Assembly (NCBI GenBank): GCA_016210545.1
Contig: JACQTY010000253.1
Span: forward strand, 1-46,950
Origin: Chloroflexota bacterium
GTDB taxonomy: Bacteria > Chloroflexota > Dehalococcoidia > JACVQG01
DNA: 46,950 nucleotides
Reading direction: 5' to 3'
Every line of letters begins with the position of its first letter. Within the stretch, counting starts at the first letter, position 1. The translations under genes and the position numbers were made by a program. Of this stretch, positions 1 through 8,382 are shown piece after piece. A model generated the notes under the pieces. It saw nothing but the letters and a program-made list of their open reading frames with translations. It did no database searches and was not told where the DNA came from.

Positions 1-1
1 A

Positions 2-211
2 CGGCGGGGCGAACTCCAGGCCAGGGCCAAAGTCACGGAAAGTTCGCCGGTGGGCCTGGTGGCCATGACATTCCACTTCCTGGAAAGCCCGACCAACGTG
101 CTGACCAACCCGGCGGTAGACCCGATTGCCAAGATCCCGGAGTATAAGGTCTGCGCCGTGAAAATCTCGAAGAACCACGCCGCCTCAGAGACCTTAGCGG
201 TGAGGATCTGA
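2..211 (+). CDS. fdhA: formate dehydrogenase alpha subunit, C-terminal end (partial)
   Basis: Only the last 69 residues are in the window; the gene begins upstream. The peptide holds the typical end of the molybdopterin-dinucleotide-binding domain of formate dehydrogenase-type oxidoreductases: GLVAMTFHFLE, then PTNVLTNPAVDP and AKIPEYKVCAVKI. In this family that domain closes over the bis-MGD cofactor that carries out formate/CO2 interconversion. The stop codon TGA abuts the next ATG with no gap, so it is very likely co-transcribed and translationally coupled with the NfnA-like gene. The placement next to NfnA and NfnB suggests that electrons from formate go to NAD(P) or ferredoxin through those subunits; this is inference. 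Related molybdopterin oxidoreductases share this C-terminal fold, so the substrate is not proved by the fragment. Confidence 0.8.
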   Translation, partial: RRGELQARAKVTESSPVGLVAMTFHFLESPTNVLTNPAVDPIAKIPEYKVCAVKISKNHAASETLAVRI

Positions 212-1069
212 ATGTATCGCATAACCGAAAAGAGTCCCCTGGCGCCTAATATCTTTCTGCTGAAAATAGCTGCCCCGGCCGTGGCCAAGAAGGCGGCGGC
301 GGGGCAGTTCGTCATCCTGCGATTGGACGAAAAGGGTGAGCGCATACCGCTGACCCTGGCCGATTGGAACAGGGAAACGGGCGAGGTCACCGTCGCCTTC
401 ATGCAAGTAGGCAAGACCACCCGCCAACTGGCCACTTTTCGGGTCGGCGATAGCATCGCCAACTTCGTCGGCCCCCTGGGCAAACCCACCGATATTGAGA
501 AGTTCGGCACAGTGGTCTGCGTGGCCGGGGGGTTCGCTGTAGCCACCGTCGTCCCCATCGCCCGGGCCATGAAGGCCGCTGGCAACCACGTCATCGCCCT
601 GATGGGCACCCGGACAAAGGACCTGCTGTTCTGGGAGGACCGCCTGGCGGCAGTGAGCGACGAACTCATCGTTACCACCGATGACGGCTCCAACGGACGC
701 AAAGGTGTAGTGACCGTGCCGCTCAAGGAGATGCTGGAAAAGGGAAACCGTGTGGACCGGGTGGTGGCCGTCGGCCCGGCCATAATGATGAAGTTTGTGG
801 CGGCGACGACCCAGCCGTTCAATGTGAAGACCATCGTCAGTATGAACCCCATCATGGTGGACGGCACCGGGATGTGCGGCGCCTGCCGCTGCTCCGTTAG
901 CGGCGAGACCAGGTTTGCCTGCGTCGACGGCCCTGAGTTCGACGGCCATCAGGTGGACTGGGACGAGCTTTTCGCCCGTCAGCGGGCCTTTGTGACAGAA
1001 GAGAAGCAGTCCCTGGAGCAGTGGCAACGCCAGATGGCCGAGGCCACCGCCGCCCAGAAGACTGCGTAA
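212..1069 (+). CDS. nfnA: NfnA/SudB-like FAD/NAD-binding [2Fe-2S] subunit
   Basis: 285 residues, the usual length of the small subunit of NADH-dependent ferredoxin:NADP oxidoreductase and sulfide dehydrogenase. The N-terminal FAD domain runs to about residue 95. A Rossmann NAD-binding segment follows with VVCVAGGFAVATVVPIARA near 105-122. The C-terminal iron-sulfur motif has Cys222, Cys225 and Cys237, with Asp217 nearby; Nfn enzymes are known for a 3Cys/1Asp [2Fe-2S] cluster. Family role: a flavin-containing subunit that exchanges electrons with NAD(H) and passes them to the NfnB partner. ATG directly follows the stop of the formate dehydrogenase gene. The NfnB-like gene lies about 250 bases downstream beyond a repeat-bearing gap. 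Dihydroorotate dehydrogenase electron-transfer subunits are similar, but the partner gene argues for Nfn/Sud. Confidence 0.88.
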   Translation: MYRITEKSPLAPNIFLLKIAAPAVAKKAAAGQFVILRLDEKGERIPLTLADWNRETGEVTVAFMQVGKTTRQLATFRVGDSIANFVGPLGKPTDIEKFGTVVCVAGGFAVATVVPIARAMKAAGNHVIALMGTRTKDLLFWEDRLAAVSDELIVTTDDGSNGRKGVVTVPLKEMLEKGNRVDRVVAVGPAIMMKFVAATTQPFNVKTIVSMNPIMVDGTGMCGACRCSVSGETRFACVDGPEFDGHQVDWDELFARQRAFVTEEKQSLEQWQRQMAEATAAQKTA

Positions 1070-1323
1070 GCCAAGCTGTCAAGGAACGGTTCCCCAGCCG
1101 TTGCTTGATGACCGTGGGCTGTCTTTCCTTGTCTGCAATTCATCCCTTCCCCTATGAAGGAAGGGTAGGACAGGGGAATCAGAGGGTACAGGGAAACTTC
1201 CTTGTCGGGGGTTCTGGAGCTTGCCCTGAGCCAGCCGAAGGGGGTGTCCCCTAGTACGTTTATTCTTCCCCCCTCTCCCTGAGGGAGAAGGGGGATTAGA
1301 GGGGGATGAGGGAATTACATCCT
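1070..1323. repeat. intergenic gap with GC-rich purine/pyrimidine palindrome
   Basis: No gene is seen. The segment separates the two Nfn-like genes and contains a hairpin-forming element around 1269-1296 (TCTCCCTGAGGGAGA core flanked by CCCCC and GGGGG). Similar elements recur at about 24420-24460, 24850-24890, 25865-25905, 34845-34880 and 39190-39243. A second short inverted piece with GAGCTTGCCCTGAGCCAGCCGAAGG lies near 1217-1242. Confidence 0.5.
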
Positions 1324-2709
1324 ATGCCAAAGATAAACCTTAACCGGACCCCCATGCCCAAACAAGAGGCAGAGAAGCGGGCCTCCAGCTTTCAGGAGGT
1401 GGCTATCGGCTACACCCTGGACATGGCCAAAGCCGAGGCGTCCCGTTGCCTCCAGTGCCCCAAGCGCCCTTGCGTGGGCGGGTGCCCCGTCAATATCAGC
1501 ATCCCCGACTTCGTCAAGTCCATTGTGGAGGGCGACCTTGCCAGGTCCATCGCCAAGATCAAAGAGGCCAACAGCCTCCCCGGGATCTGCGGGCGCGTCT
1601 GCCCCCAGGAGTCCCAGTGCGAGGCCCAATGTGTTATGGCCAAAAAGGGCGCTTCTGTAGCCATCGGGCGGTTGGAACGCTACGTTGCCGACTGGGAGAG
1701 GACCCAGGGCATAACTATGCCCAGCCTACCCGCCCCCTCCCACAAGAAAGTGGGCATCGTCGGCTGCGGCCCGGCGGGCCTGACCGCGGCGGCGTCCCTG
1801 GCCCGGCGGGGCCATCAGGTCACCATCTTCGAGGCCCTGCACTCGCCGGGTGGCGTGCTGGTCTATGGCATCCCGGAGTTTCGACTGCCTAAGACCATCG
1901 TCCAGGGCGAAGTGAACTTCGTCCGCTCCCTCGGCGTCGAATTGAAGCTGGACTGGGTAGTGGGCAAGACCATCACCATAGACGAGCTTTTCGGCGAGGG
2001 CTACAAGGCTATCTTCGTGGGCACCGGCGCTGGCCGCCCCCAGTTCCTGGGCGTCCCCGGCGAGAACCTGGGCGGCATCTTTTCGGCCAACGAGTTCCTG
2101 GTGCGCATCAACCTCATGAAGTCCTACCTCTTCCCGAGCTACGATACGCCCCTCACCGTCGGCAAGCGGGTCGTGGTGGTGGGTGGCGGAAACGTGGCCA
2201 TGGACGCGGCCCGTTGCGCCAAGCGGCTGGGGGCCGAGGTGACCGTCGTCTACCGCCGCTCCGAGGCGGAGCTGCCGGCCAGACGGGAAGAGGTGGAGAA
2301 CGCCCAGGAAGAGGGCATCATCTTCAGGCTGCTGACCAACCCGGTGGCCTTCCATCCCAATGCCCAGGGCAAGGTACAGACTGTCGAGTGCATGGAGATG
2401 GAACTGGGCGAACCCGACGCCAGCGGCCGTCGCCGGCCCATCGAGAAGAAGGGCAGCAACTTCCGCTTAGAGGTGGACACCGTCGTCTCGGCGGTGGGCA
2501 CAATCCCCAACCCGCTCATCCCGCAGTCCACGCCGGACCTCAAGATAACGTCTCACGGCACGGTCACCGCCGACGACAAGACGGGCCGGACGAGCAAGGC
2601 CGGCGTGTGGGCGGGCGGCGACGTGGTCAGCGGTGCGGCGACGGTTATCTCCGCCATGGGCGCCGGGAAGCTGGCTGCGGCGGATATTGATCTGTTCCTG
2701 AGGTCGTAG
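1324..2709 (+). CDS. nfnB: NfnB / GltA-type glutamate synthase-like oxidoreductase
   Basis: 461 residues. The N-terminal ferredoxin-like domain has the two-[4Fe-4S] pattern with CLQCPKRPCVGGCPV followed by CGRVCPQESQCEAQC. A first Rossmann fold (VGIVGCGPAGLTAAASLARRG) binds FAD and a second (VVVVGGGNVAMDAARCAKRLG) binds NADPH; the GAGDVV-type end is present as GGDVVSGAATVISAMGAGK. The family comprises the small subunit of glutamate synthase, homotetrameric GltA and NfnB. With an NfnA-like neighbour and no glutamate synthase large subunit here, I favour an NfnB-type electron-bifurcating or NADPH-linked partner of the formate dehydrogenase. I chose ATG 1324 because MPKINLNRTPMP is the usual family start; an upstream ATG at 1306 would add six residues derived from the repeat. 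Confidence 0.88.
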   Translation: MPKINLNRTPMPKQEAEKRASSFQEVAIGYTLDMAKAEASRCLQCPKRPCVGGCPVNISIPDFVKSIVEGDLARSIAKIKEANSLPGICGRVCPQESQCEAQCVMAKKGASVAIGRLERYVADWERTQGITMPSLPAPSHKKVGIVGCGPAGLTAAASLARRGHQVTIFEALHSPGGVLVYGIPEFRLPKTIVQGEVNFVRSLGVELKLDWVVGKTITIDELFGEGYKAIFVGTGAGRPQFLGVPGENLGGIFSANEFLVRINLMKSYLFPSYDTPLTVGKRVVVVGGGNVAMDAARCAKRLGAEVTVVYRRSEAELPARREEVENAQEEGIIFRLLTNPVAFHPNAQGKVQTVECMEMELGEPDASGRRRPIEKKGSNFRLEVDTVVSAVGTIPNPLIPQSTPDLKITSHGTVTADDKTGRTSKAGVWAGGDVVSGAATVISAMGAGKLAAADIDLFLRS

Positions 2710-2762
2710 CCGGGCCGCAGGCACATCCCCAAAACTTCCTGCAAATCACACCGCAAAACCTC

Positions 2763-2791
2763 TTGACATCGTACACGCTGCCGTGTAACAT
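2763..2791 (+). promoter_or_regulatory. sigma70-type promoter with palindrome in the spacer
   Basis: TTGACA at 2763-2768, a 17-base spacer, and TAACAT at 2786-2791. The spacer and the start of the -10 contain the inverted repeat TACACG-ctgc-CGTGTA (2772-2787), placed where a bound repressor would block RNA polymerase. What it drives is unclear: only a gene remnant follows before the methyltransferase genes. Confidence 0.55.
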
Positions 2792-2809
2792 AGAGAACAC
2801 CAGTTCTGA

Positions 2810-2947
2810 TGTGGAGGGGATACTGGAACGCCATGCGACATTCAGCACCCAACTTTCATACGGGATGCGTTCCGCGACATCTACTACCCCGACGAAGAGA
2901 ACGCCTGGCTTGCTCGAAACTTTGTGACCGGACCAAAGGTATCTTGA
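2810..2947 (+). pseudogene. possible remnant of an unidentified gene
   Basis: A frame open from 2810 to a TGA at 2945-2947 encodes a protein-like stretch including FIRDAFRDIYYPDEENAWLA near 2855-2915, but it has no start codon in frame and is only about 45 codons long. It lies directly downstream of the promoter with the palindrome. I do not recognise the family. It may be the leftover of a small gene, perhaps an autoregulated one, replaced by the restriction-modification island. It could also be chance. Confidence 0.25.
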
Positions 2948-2972
2948 CTTTCTGCCCGTTGTGGTGCAGAAT
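2944..2972 (+). promoter_or_regulatory. candidate promoter of the methyltransferase operon
   Basis: TTGACT at 2944-2949, a spacer of 17 bases and CAGAAT at 2967-2972, about 40 bases before the chosen start of the first methyltransferase gene. Spacing is optimal and both hexamers are moderately close to consensus. No operator-like repeat was seen in it. Confidence 0.4.
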
Positions 2973-3012
2973 TCACTAAAGGTTGTTGCATATACTTACA
3001 TATAGGCACCGA

Positions 3013-4386
3013 ATGAACACACTTCAAGTTGCAAAGTTAGTTGGAGTACACAAAGATACCCTACTTCGTTGGTTGCGAGCCGGCCATGTATTGGAACCGG
3101 GACGAGACAGGCGTGGTTGGCGTGACTGGTCTGAAGACCAAGTGCAACATGTCCTCAAATATGCCCGAGGCGAGGTGAGCCAAACAATAGCCATTCCTCC
3201 CAACGACCAGGCAATTGAAACGTTGAAAACGTTGGATTGGGATTTCGCAGAAGCCAAGACTAACTATCTGACTCACGGTTTGCATCCCTACCCCGCGAAA
3301 TTCATTCCGCAAATCCCAAACGCGTTGATACAGGAGCTATCGTCGGTTGGCGGAGTCGTTCTCGACCCGTTTTGCGGCAGCGGAACCACGCTTGTAGAGG
3401 CTCTCACTCTTAAGAGACACGCAGTCGGCGTTGATGCGAATCCCATAGCTTGTCTAGTTTCCCGAGCCAAGACCACACGCCTAACGGCTCGGGACATCGA
3501 GTCGCTTCGAAATCTCTCGGACCCATTGATGAGCTTGAGAGCTCGTTTTGGTTCTGGGCAGCAGCCCCTATTCGCTCCTAGCGGCTTTCAGGATGTGCGT
3601 ACACCAGATTCAAAACAAATACAATTCTGGTTTGTTCCCCACGTCATCACTGAACTGTCACACCTTAAGTCACTGTGTCTTGCTCTACCAAGCCTCCCCG
3701 CTCAAACATTAGCTCTGGCAGTCTTCTCATCGATTATCGTGTCAGTCTCTCGACAGGATTCGGATACTCGATATGTTCGACGAGACAAGAACGTTCAACC
3801 TGGAGACACCGTCCGCCGATTCCTTCGAGCTCTTGAGTCGGCTATCGAGAGGGCAGCGGAATTCGCCGACCTAGTAGAAGACCGATTCACATGCCGAGTC
3901 TTTCAAAGCAGTGTGCTTGAACGGCCGATGGTCGGTTCAGTAGACCTTGTTGTTTGCTCGCCTCCTTACCCCAACGCATACAGCTACCACCTTTACCACA
4001 TGACTAGAATGCTTTGGCTTGATTTTGACCCTGCGCCTTTCAAGGCGATTGAGATTGGCAGCCACCGGAAATACAGCAAGAAGGGAAACAATGGCGCAAC
4101 CGTAGAGACCTTCAAAAGCGAGATGAAAACTGTATTCGGTTGGCTTAACGAAGTTGTCAAAAGGCATGGCTACTGCTGCTTCGTTATTGGAGATTCGATT
4201 CTGAATGGGAGGACCGTCTCAAACAGTGAACTCTTAACGGGGGTAGCGCGAGAGTTTGGGTTTGGTCTCGACGCAGATATTACACGACATCTGCAAGATG
4301 CCAAGAAGTCGTTCAATCCAAAGATCGGGAAGATAAGAGAAGAACACGTCCTCATCTTCAAGAATCGAGGTAAGTCCCGTGTTTGA
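3013..4386 (+). CDS. DNA methyltransferase with N-terminal MerR-like HTH (RM system)
   Basis: 457 residues. The first 50 or so residues form a MerR/excisionase-like helix-turn-helix (TLQVAKLVGVHKDTLLRWLR). The catalytic domain follows: HPYPAKF at 91-97, the AdoMet-binding loop DPFCGSGTT at 118-126 and the catalytic SPPY at 316-319, in the order motif I before motif IV. SPPY is typical of N4-cytosine methyltransferases, though N6-adenine cannot be excluded. The gene overlaps the next methyltransferase by eight bases, and an endonuclease gene lies convergent beyond it, so it should protect host DNA in a restriction-modification system. I chose ATG 3013 because the HTH begins there; a TTG at 2983 would add ten residues. 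Base composition is visibly AT-richer than the flanks, suggesting transfer. The HTH may bind DNA for target recognition or self-regulation (inference). Confidence 0.82.
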   Translation: MNTLQVAKLVGVHKDTLLRWLRAGHVLEPGRDRRGWRDWSEDQVQHVLKYARGEVSQTIAIPPNDQAIETLKTLDWDFAEAKTNYLTHGLHPYPAKFIPQIPNALIQELSSVGGVVLDPFCGSGTTLVEALTLKRHAVGVDANPIACLVSRAKTTRLTARDIESLRNLSDPLMSLRARFGSGQQPLFAPSGFQDVRTPDSKQIQFWFVPHVITELSHLKSLCLALPSLPAQTLALAVFSSIIVSVSRQDSDTRYVRRDKNVQPGDTVRRFLRALESAIERAAEFADLVEDRFTCRVFQSSVLERPMVGSVDLVVCSPPYPNAYSYHLYHMTRMLWLDFDPAPFKAIEIGSHRKYSKKGNNGATVETFKSEMKTVFGWLNEVVKRHGYCCFVIGDSILNGRTVSNSELLTGVAREFGFGLDADITRHLQDAKKSFNPKIGKIREEHVLIFKNRGKSRV

Positions 4387-5998
4387 GCAAGACTGTATCA
4401 CGCTTCGGATCAAACCGTATATTCAGCCTTTTGAGCGAGAGTTAGCATTTCGGGAACTCACCGCACTTGCTGGCGAGTTTAATCCGGCGGTCCTGATGCC
4501 AGCAGACGGGGAATATTATCGGGTCTTGCGGCCGGGGGCATCACCCCAATATCTAATTGACCGGCTCGCGTATTGGGAGTTTGTGGCTGCGCCACAGTCC
4601 GTCTGTACGAGGCAAGTTAGGCGTGAAGCGACTACATATCTAGTACGCAACAGAATAAGACCTGCAGAGTCGCAGACGCAATTGTCTTTTGATACAGATT
4701 CAGTTCCTATTCCGAACCGCCGTTGCCTGAGGTATGGTCCCCATGATATTCATGAATACAGGGGAAAGTTCTTTCCTCAGTTGGTCAAAGCCTTATTCAA
4801 CTACTCAGGGATTTCGGCCGGGGCGATGGCGATGGATCCAATGTGTGGCAGTGGAACAACCCTTTTGGAAGCGAATCTGGCTGGATACGAGGCTGTTGGG
4901 CTGGACCTGAACCCTCTGTCAGTTCTTATCACTAAGACAAAATGCTCCATACTGAGAACACAACCCGAACGGATCATCGAGCAATATGAACGCATGAGGG
5001 AAATTCTGATTGTGCCACGCCGGCAAAAGGGACACCTCGCCTACTTCAGTAATCTGCCCCAAAGCGACCAACGCTATTTGACTTCATGGTTTGCACCTCA
5101 TGTTCTTGAAGACCTGGATTACGTCGCTACCTTGATCAATGGCATGCCGACTTCCGCAACGCGTGATCTGTTTTGGCTTTGTCTGAGCGATATTCTAAGG
5201 ACTGTGTCGTTGCAGAAGATTGACGACCTACGTGTCAGACGTGAGGTAAAGCCGGATGCAAACATCGACGCAATCGCCGAGTACTTGTCACAGTTGGGGA
5301 AAACTGTTCGGCATGTTGTGGCATTCTTACTTGAAGAAGGCACCACTGAATACAAAAAGTTCGAAGTCATTTGTGGTGACGCAAGAGACGTAGCCAAAGT
5401 ATTTGAGTCCCGTGTTGGAAAGGTCGATGTGGTTGTCACGTCTCCGCCATACGCGACCGCTCTTCCTTACCTAGACACGGACCGCCTAAGTCTCTGCTAT
5501 CTTGGCCTTCTTTCGAGAGATGCACACCGAAATGCTGACCACCAAATGATAGGCAATCGCGAGATCACGTCCACTCATAAGGCCAAGCTTTGGAATGAGT
5601 ATTTAGAATCCAAGTTTACTCTACCGGAAGAAGTACGCGACCTCATCGACACCGTAAATGATGCGTACGAAAAGACGAACGTGGGTTTTCGCAGGAAGAA
5701 TTTGCCCGCCCTGCTCAGCAAGTACTTTTGTGATATGACTGACGTTCTAAGAGGAGTGAACGACTTGGTGAAACATGATGGTCACGTCTTTTTTGTCGTC
5801 GGCGCTAATCACACGATGGCCCACGGGAAACGAATAAACATAGAAACAGGCAAACTGATGGGTCTAATCGGTGAGACGGTCGGCTTGAAGCTGGTTGAGT
5901 CGATTCCTATGGATATGCTGACGCCTAGGGACATCTTCAAGAAGAACTCGGTGGCTTCTGAAAGTATTATTCATTTCCAAGCGCAGCATCATGCATAG
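4379..5998 (+). CDS. second DNA methyltransferase of the RM system
   Basis: 539 residues, starting at GTG inside the last codons of the first methyltransferase gene (frames overlap by eight bases). Residues 1-110 form an unassigned N-terminal region. HDIHEYRGKFFPQL precedes the AdoMet loop DPMCGSGTT at 153-161; the catalytic SPPY is at 355-358, followed by a Tyr-rich segment (YATALPYLDTDRLSLCYLG) typical of N4-cytosine or N6-adenine enzymes. Two methyltransferases plus one endonuclease is the usual arrangement for an asymmetric recognition site, each enzyme modifying one strand; this is known for Type IIS systems including BfiI. The C-terminal end overlaps the convergent endonuclease gene by ten bases. 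The recognition sequence cannot be read from the DNA. Confidence 0.82.
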   Translation: MFEQDCITLRIKPYIQPFERELAFRELTALAGEFNPAVLMPADGEYYRVLRPGASPQYLIDRLAYWEFVAAPQSVCTRQVRREATTYLVRNRIRPAESQTQLSFDTDSVPIPNRRCLRYGPHDIHEYRGKFFPQLVKALFNYSGISAGAMAMDPMCGSGTTLLEANLAGYEAVGLDLNPLSVLITKTKCSILRTQPERIIEQYERMREILIVPRRQKGHLAYFSNLPQSDQRYLTSWFAPHVLEDLDYVATLINGMPTSATRDLFWLCLSDILRTVSLQKIDDLRVRREVKPDANIDAIAEYLSQLGKTVRHVVAFLLEEGTTEYKKFEVICGDARDVAKVFESRVGKVDVVVTSPPYATALPYLDTDRLSLCYLGLLSRDAHRNADHQMIGNREITSTHKAKLWNEYLESKFTLPEEVRDLIDTVNDAYEKTNVGFRRKNLPALLSKYFCDMTDVLRGVNDLVKHDGHVFFVVGANHTMAHGKRINIETGKLMGLIGETVGLKLVESIPMDMLTPRDIFKKNSVASESIIHFQAQHHA

Positions 5999-7161
5999 CC
6001 CCAACGCTTACCTGATTGCGGAACGATATTTGTGCACAACGCGTTGAATGTGGCATACATTGGATGGGCTTGCGAGATTACCGCCCCGTCATAGTCATAG
6101 CCTGACCCGGCTTGAACCTTCGAAACAACTAAAATATCCCCTTCATTAGATCCTCTGACCAGTTCGCCGCAGTTTAGTCTGAATTCATCTCGTTGGGCAT
6201 AGGCGTAGAACCTCACCTGTCGAACAAGCTGAGTGGGGCCGTTTGCCGGCGTCACCAGAATGTCAAATCTTCTTTCAAGATAGTTGCCGGAAACACCCGT
6301 TGGGGGAGGCGCATAACCGGCGGGCCACTCCCAAAATGAACCGTTGGCATTGCGCGCTGCCAAGGGAATGAAAATGTCCCTGGAGTAGCCTGTTTGTTGC
6401 CGGGTATCCCTCGCGCCGAGAGTCATCACGAAAGTAGCTATCCCCTGGCCTGGCTGAGGCGGTTGGACTGGAACCGCAGTTTGGCGAGTAGGACGGGGTC
6501 CTCTGGGCATGGAGACTCGTCGGAATAATGGATTCGGTCCTGGCCTGACAATCAGCCGTCCCCCTTCTTCACCAGTAGGAACCCGCGACTCATCGAGGAG
6601 GTAGCCGAGTTTTATTAACTCTGCCAATGTGTTCTGGCTAAGGCTGATAGCCATTCCTGTGGTTACATCCGTGACCATACCAAACGAACGCAGAAACGTA
6701 TCAAATAACTGGGCATCAGAGGGCACGGTGAGATCGTGATCTATCCTTACGCTGAATTCGAAGTTCTCGTATAAGCCCCCCCTGGTGAGGTTGTTTGACC
6801 CAACAATGGCGACTCCTTCCTGTGCGTCCCTTTCGAAGAGGTAGTATTTCGGGTGAAATGTTTCGGCACCAGGGTTGTGAAAAATGAAGACTTGTGCGCC
6901 TGCTTGTAACAACACTTCCAGCCCTTGCTGCGAGGTTCCTTGCTGGTCAACGCCTATGGCGGCAGTCACTGAACCGCCTAAATTAACAAAATTGCGCAGG
7001 GCATCGAACAAGATTGAAACACCGCTTGCCTTCGCAAACGCGGCTACCAGATAAACAGAGTCAAACCTGTTCACAGTTCGTGACAACAGGTCTACGATAT
7101 GGTCACCCACTCGATTCGGACGGCCACCAAACGGCTGATTAACAACAGATAATTGCGGCAC
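5989..7161 (-). CDS. PLD-family restriction endonuclease (BfiI/NgoFVII-like)
   Basis: 390 residues. The N-terminal phospholipase-D-like domain has a single HxK motif, His103 and Lys105 in FHPKYYLFE, followed by GSNNLTRGG with Asn123 and by Glu135 in YENFEFS; spacing matches the metal-independent nuclease BfiI, which makes one active site from two subunits. The C-terminal half (SRDIFIPLAARN, FWEWP, YLERRFDI, EFRLNCGE) resembles the B3-like DNA-recognition domain of NgoFVII/BfiI endonucleases. The gene is convergent with and overlaps the second methyltransferase. It starts at GTG preceded by GAGGGGGGA, which supports that start. Expected role: ATP-independent cleavage of unmodified DNA near an asymmetric site. 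Codon use is AT-richer than in flanking genes. The family assignment is firm for the PLD part and likely for the B3 part. Confidence 0.8.
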   Translation of the reverse strand: MPQLSVVNQPFGGRPNRVGDHIVDLLSRTVNRFDSVYLVAAFAKASGVSILFDALRNFVNLGGSVTAAIGVDQQGTSQQGLEVLLQAGAQVFIFHNPGAETFHPKYYLFERDAQEGVAIVGSNNLTRGGLYENFEFSVRIDHDLTVPSDAQLFDTFLRSFGMVTDVTTGMAISLSQNTLAELIKLGYLLDESRVPTGEEGGRLIVRPGPNPLFRRVSMPRGPRPTRQTAVPVQPPQPGQGIATFVMTLGARDTRQQTGYSRDIFIPLAARNANGSFWEWPAGYAPPPTGVSGNYLERRFDILVTPANGPTQLVRQVRFYAYAQRDEFRLNCGELVRGSNEGDILVVSKVQAGSGYDYDGAVISQAHPMYATFNALCTNIVPQSGKRWGYA

Positions 7162-7296
7162 TCCCCCCTCAATTCAATGGAAGATCTTTAGCGCACTACG
7201 CACCGGTCTTTATTATTAAACGCCTCGTTTAGAATCTTGCGAACGTCAAGCACTTTCGGCATAGGCACCTCTTTGCGCTTACAGGTTTGCGTTACT

Positions 7297-7570
7297 GGTA
7301 TTATACATCTCAAATTTCTGCTAAAATAGCCCCCGTAACGCCTGTTATGAAAGGCCACCCATGAACATGACCCATCTTCGCTCCCAGATTCCCGCCACTC
7401 GGAACGTCGTCTACCTGAACACCGGATGGTCCGGCCCCAGCCCCACTGCGGTTGTGGAGCGGATAAGGGACTGGCTGGAGTTCGAGAACACCGAGGGGCC
7501 GACCGTGCCCCACGTCCTGGAGGAGCGCCGCCATCTCCAGCGGGACGCCCGCGAGGCGGTTGCCCGGCTC
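7297..7570 (+). pseudogene. truncated duplicate of the class V aminotransferase 5' end
   Basis: The block matches 8319-8592 closely, including upstream sequence (TATTATACAT, TAAAATAGCCCCCGTAACGCC) and the first 70 codons starting at ATG 7361. Homology ends abruptly at 7570 (CCCGGCTC), after which the frame runs into the hepT gene on the other strand. Roughly one base in nine differs in the coding part and most changes are at third codon positions, so both copies evolved as working genes before this one was cut. The catalytic lysine region is absent, so no active enzyme can be made. It lies just left of the HepT/MntA module, so the two copies flank that module as direct repeats. Confidence 0.85.
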
Positions 7571-7591
7571 GCCCCCCAGATTTGGCTCACG

Positions 7592-7936
7592 TCACTTCGT
7601 CTCTTTGACGATGTCCAAGAGCGCCTGTTTAAGAAGAGGGACGTCTTCCTTCGCCGCCTTCCAGGTTAACTCCAGGTCTATGCCGAAATAGTCGTGGATC
7701 AGTACGTCCCGCATCGCAGCGATCTCCCGCCACGCCACGTTCGGGTGTTGCTTCCGGAACTGCGATGGTATATTCTTGACTGCCTCCCCGATGATCTCCA
7801 GCCTTCGGATAACCGAGTCTTGCAGTTGCTGGGAACTCAGGAAGTCTTCCTTGGAGGTTTGGACGGTGTACGACTCTATGAGGGAGATGCTTTCCAGGAT
7901 GTGCTCGATAAAGACCCTGACTTCCTTCTTTCTCAT
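7592..7936 (-). CDS. hepT: HepT-type HEPN RNase toxin
   Basis: 114 residues, all-helical HEPN domain (DUF86). The active-site motif RX4HXY is present as Arg76-DVLI-His81-D-Tyr83. HepT toxins cleave RNA, and their partner MntA silences them by adding AMP to the motif tyrosine. The start ATG overlaps the end of the mntA gene by four bases, the usual arrangement with the antitoxin first. The pair sits between a truncated and a complete copy of an aminotransferase gene, which suggests insertion by recombination. All catalytic residues are intact, so the toxin should be active if expressed. Confidence 0.92.
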   Translation of the reverse strand: MRKKEVRVFIEHILESISLIESYTVQTSKEDFLSSQQLQDSVIRRLEIIGEAVKNIPSQFRKQHPNVAWREIAAMRDVLIHDYFGIDLELTWKAAKEDVPLLKQALLDIVKETK

Positions 7937-8238
7937 AGCACCCGCACCTGCTCCTTGAGCACCCTGTCCCGAATCAAGGGGTGCAACGCCCGGTAGGTGA
8001 CCACGTCCACCTTCCTGTTTGTCGCCTCTTCCAGGTCCAGCTTCAAGGCCGCCAGGTCCAAGAGACTTTTCTCTCCCTTGAACTCCACAAGCAAGTCCAG
8101 GTCACTGGTCTCTTTCGCCCCCCCGGTGGCCAAGGAGCCGAAGATAGCCGCGCGATTTACATTGTGGCGCTTCAGTATGGGGACGATGCTTTCTTTCAGT
8201 TTGCCAATGTCCTTTTCCCTCTTTGTCTTGATTTCCAC
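7933..8238 (-). CDS. mntA: MntA-type nucleotidyltransferase antitoxin
   Basis: About 101 residues of minimal nucleotidyltransferase fold. The motif GSX10DXD is exact: Gly34-Ser35, then Asp46 and Asp48 in [20 protein letters not shown]. Proteins of this kind AMPylate the tyrosine of HepT's RX4HXY motif and so neutralise it. It precedes and overlaps hepT by four bases. I chose GTG 8238 because AGGAAGGGG lies at a good distance upstream; the alternative GTG at 8247 abuts that ribosome-binding site and would add three residues. Confidence 0.9.
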   Translation of the reverse strand: MEIKTKREKDIGKLKESIVPILKRHNVNRAAIFGSLATGGAKETSDLDLLVEFKGEKSLLDLAALKLDLEEATNRKVDVVTYRALHPLIRDRVLKEQVRVL

Positions 8239-8343
8239 TGAGGTCACCCCTTCCTAGACCATCAGATTGTGGCAATGGACTATCTTCAGTGTAGCACAGA
8301 GATAACAGTATCAAGTCCAGTATTATACATCCCTGGTTTCTGG

Positions 8344-8349
8344 TAAAAT
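8344..8349 (+). promoter_or_regulatory. extended -10 element before the aminotransferase gene
   Basis: TAAAAT preceded by TGG gives an extended -10 (TGnTAAAAT). The -35 is weak. The same element is kept in the duplicate at 7320-7327 (TGCTAAAAT), which supports it as functional. The expected leader is about 27 bases with AAAGG before ATG 8383. Confidence 0.4.
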
Positions 8350-8382
8350 AGCCCCCGTAACGCCCGTCATGAAAGGCCGCAA

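Noticed and set aside
2464-2724. Minus-strand frames opposite nfnB
   Set aside because: They overlap the well-supported NfnB-like gene and show no domain or ribosome-binding site.
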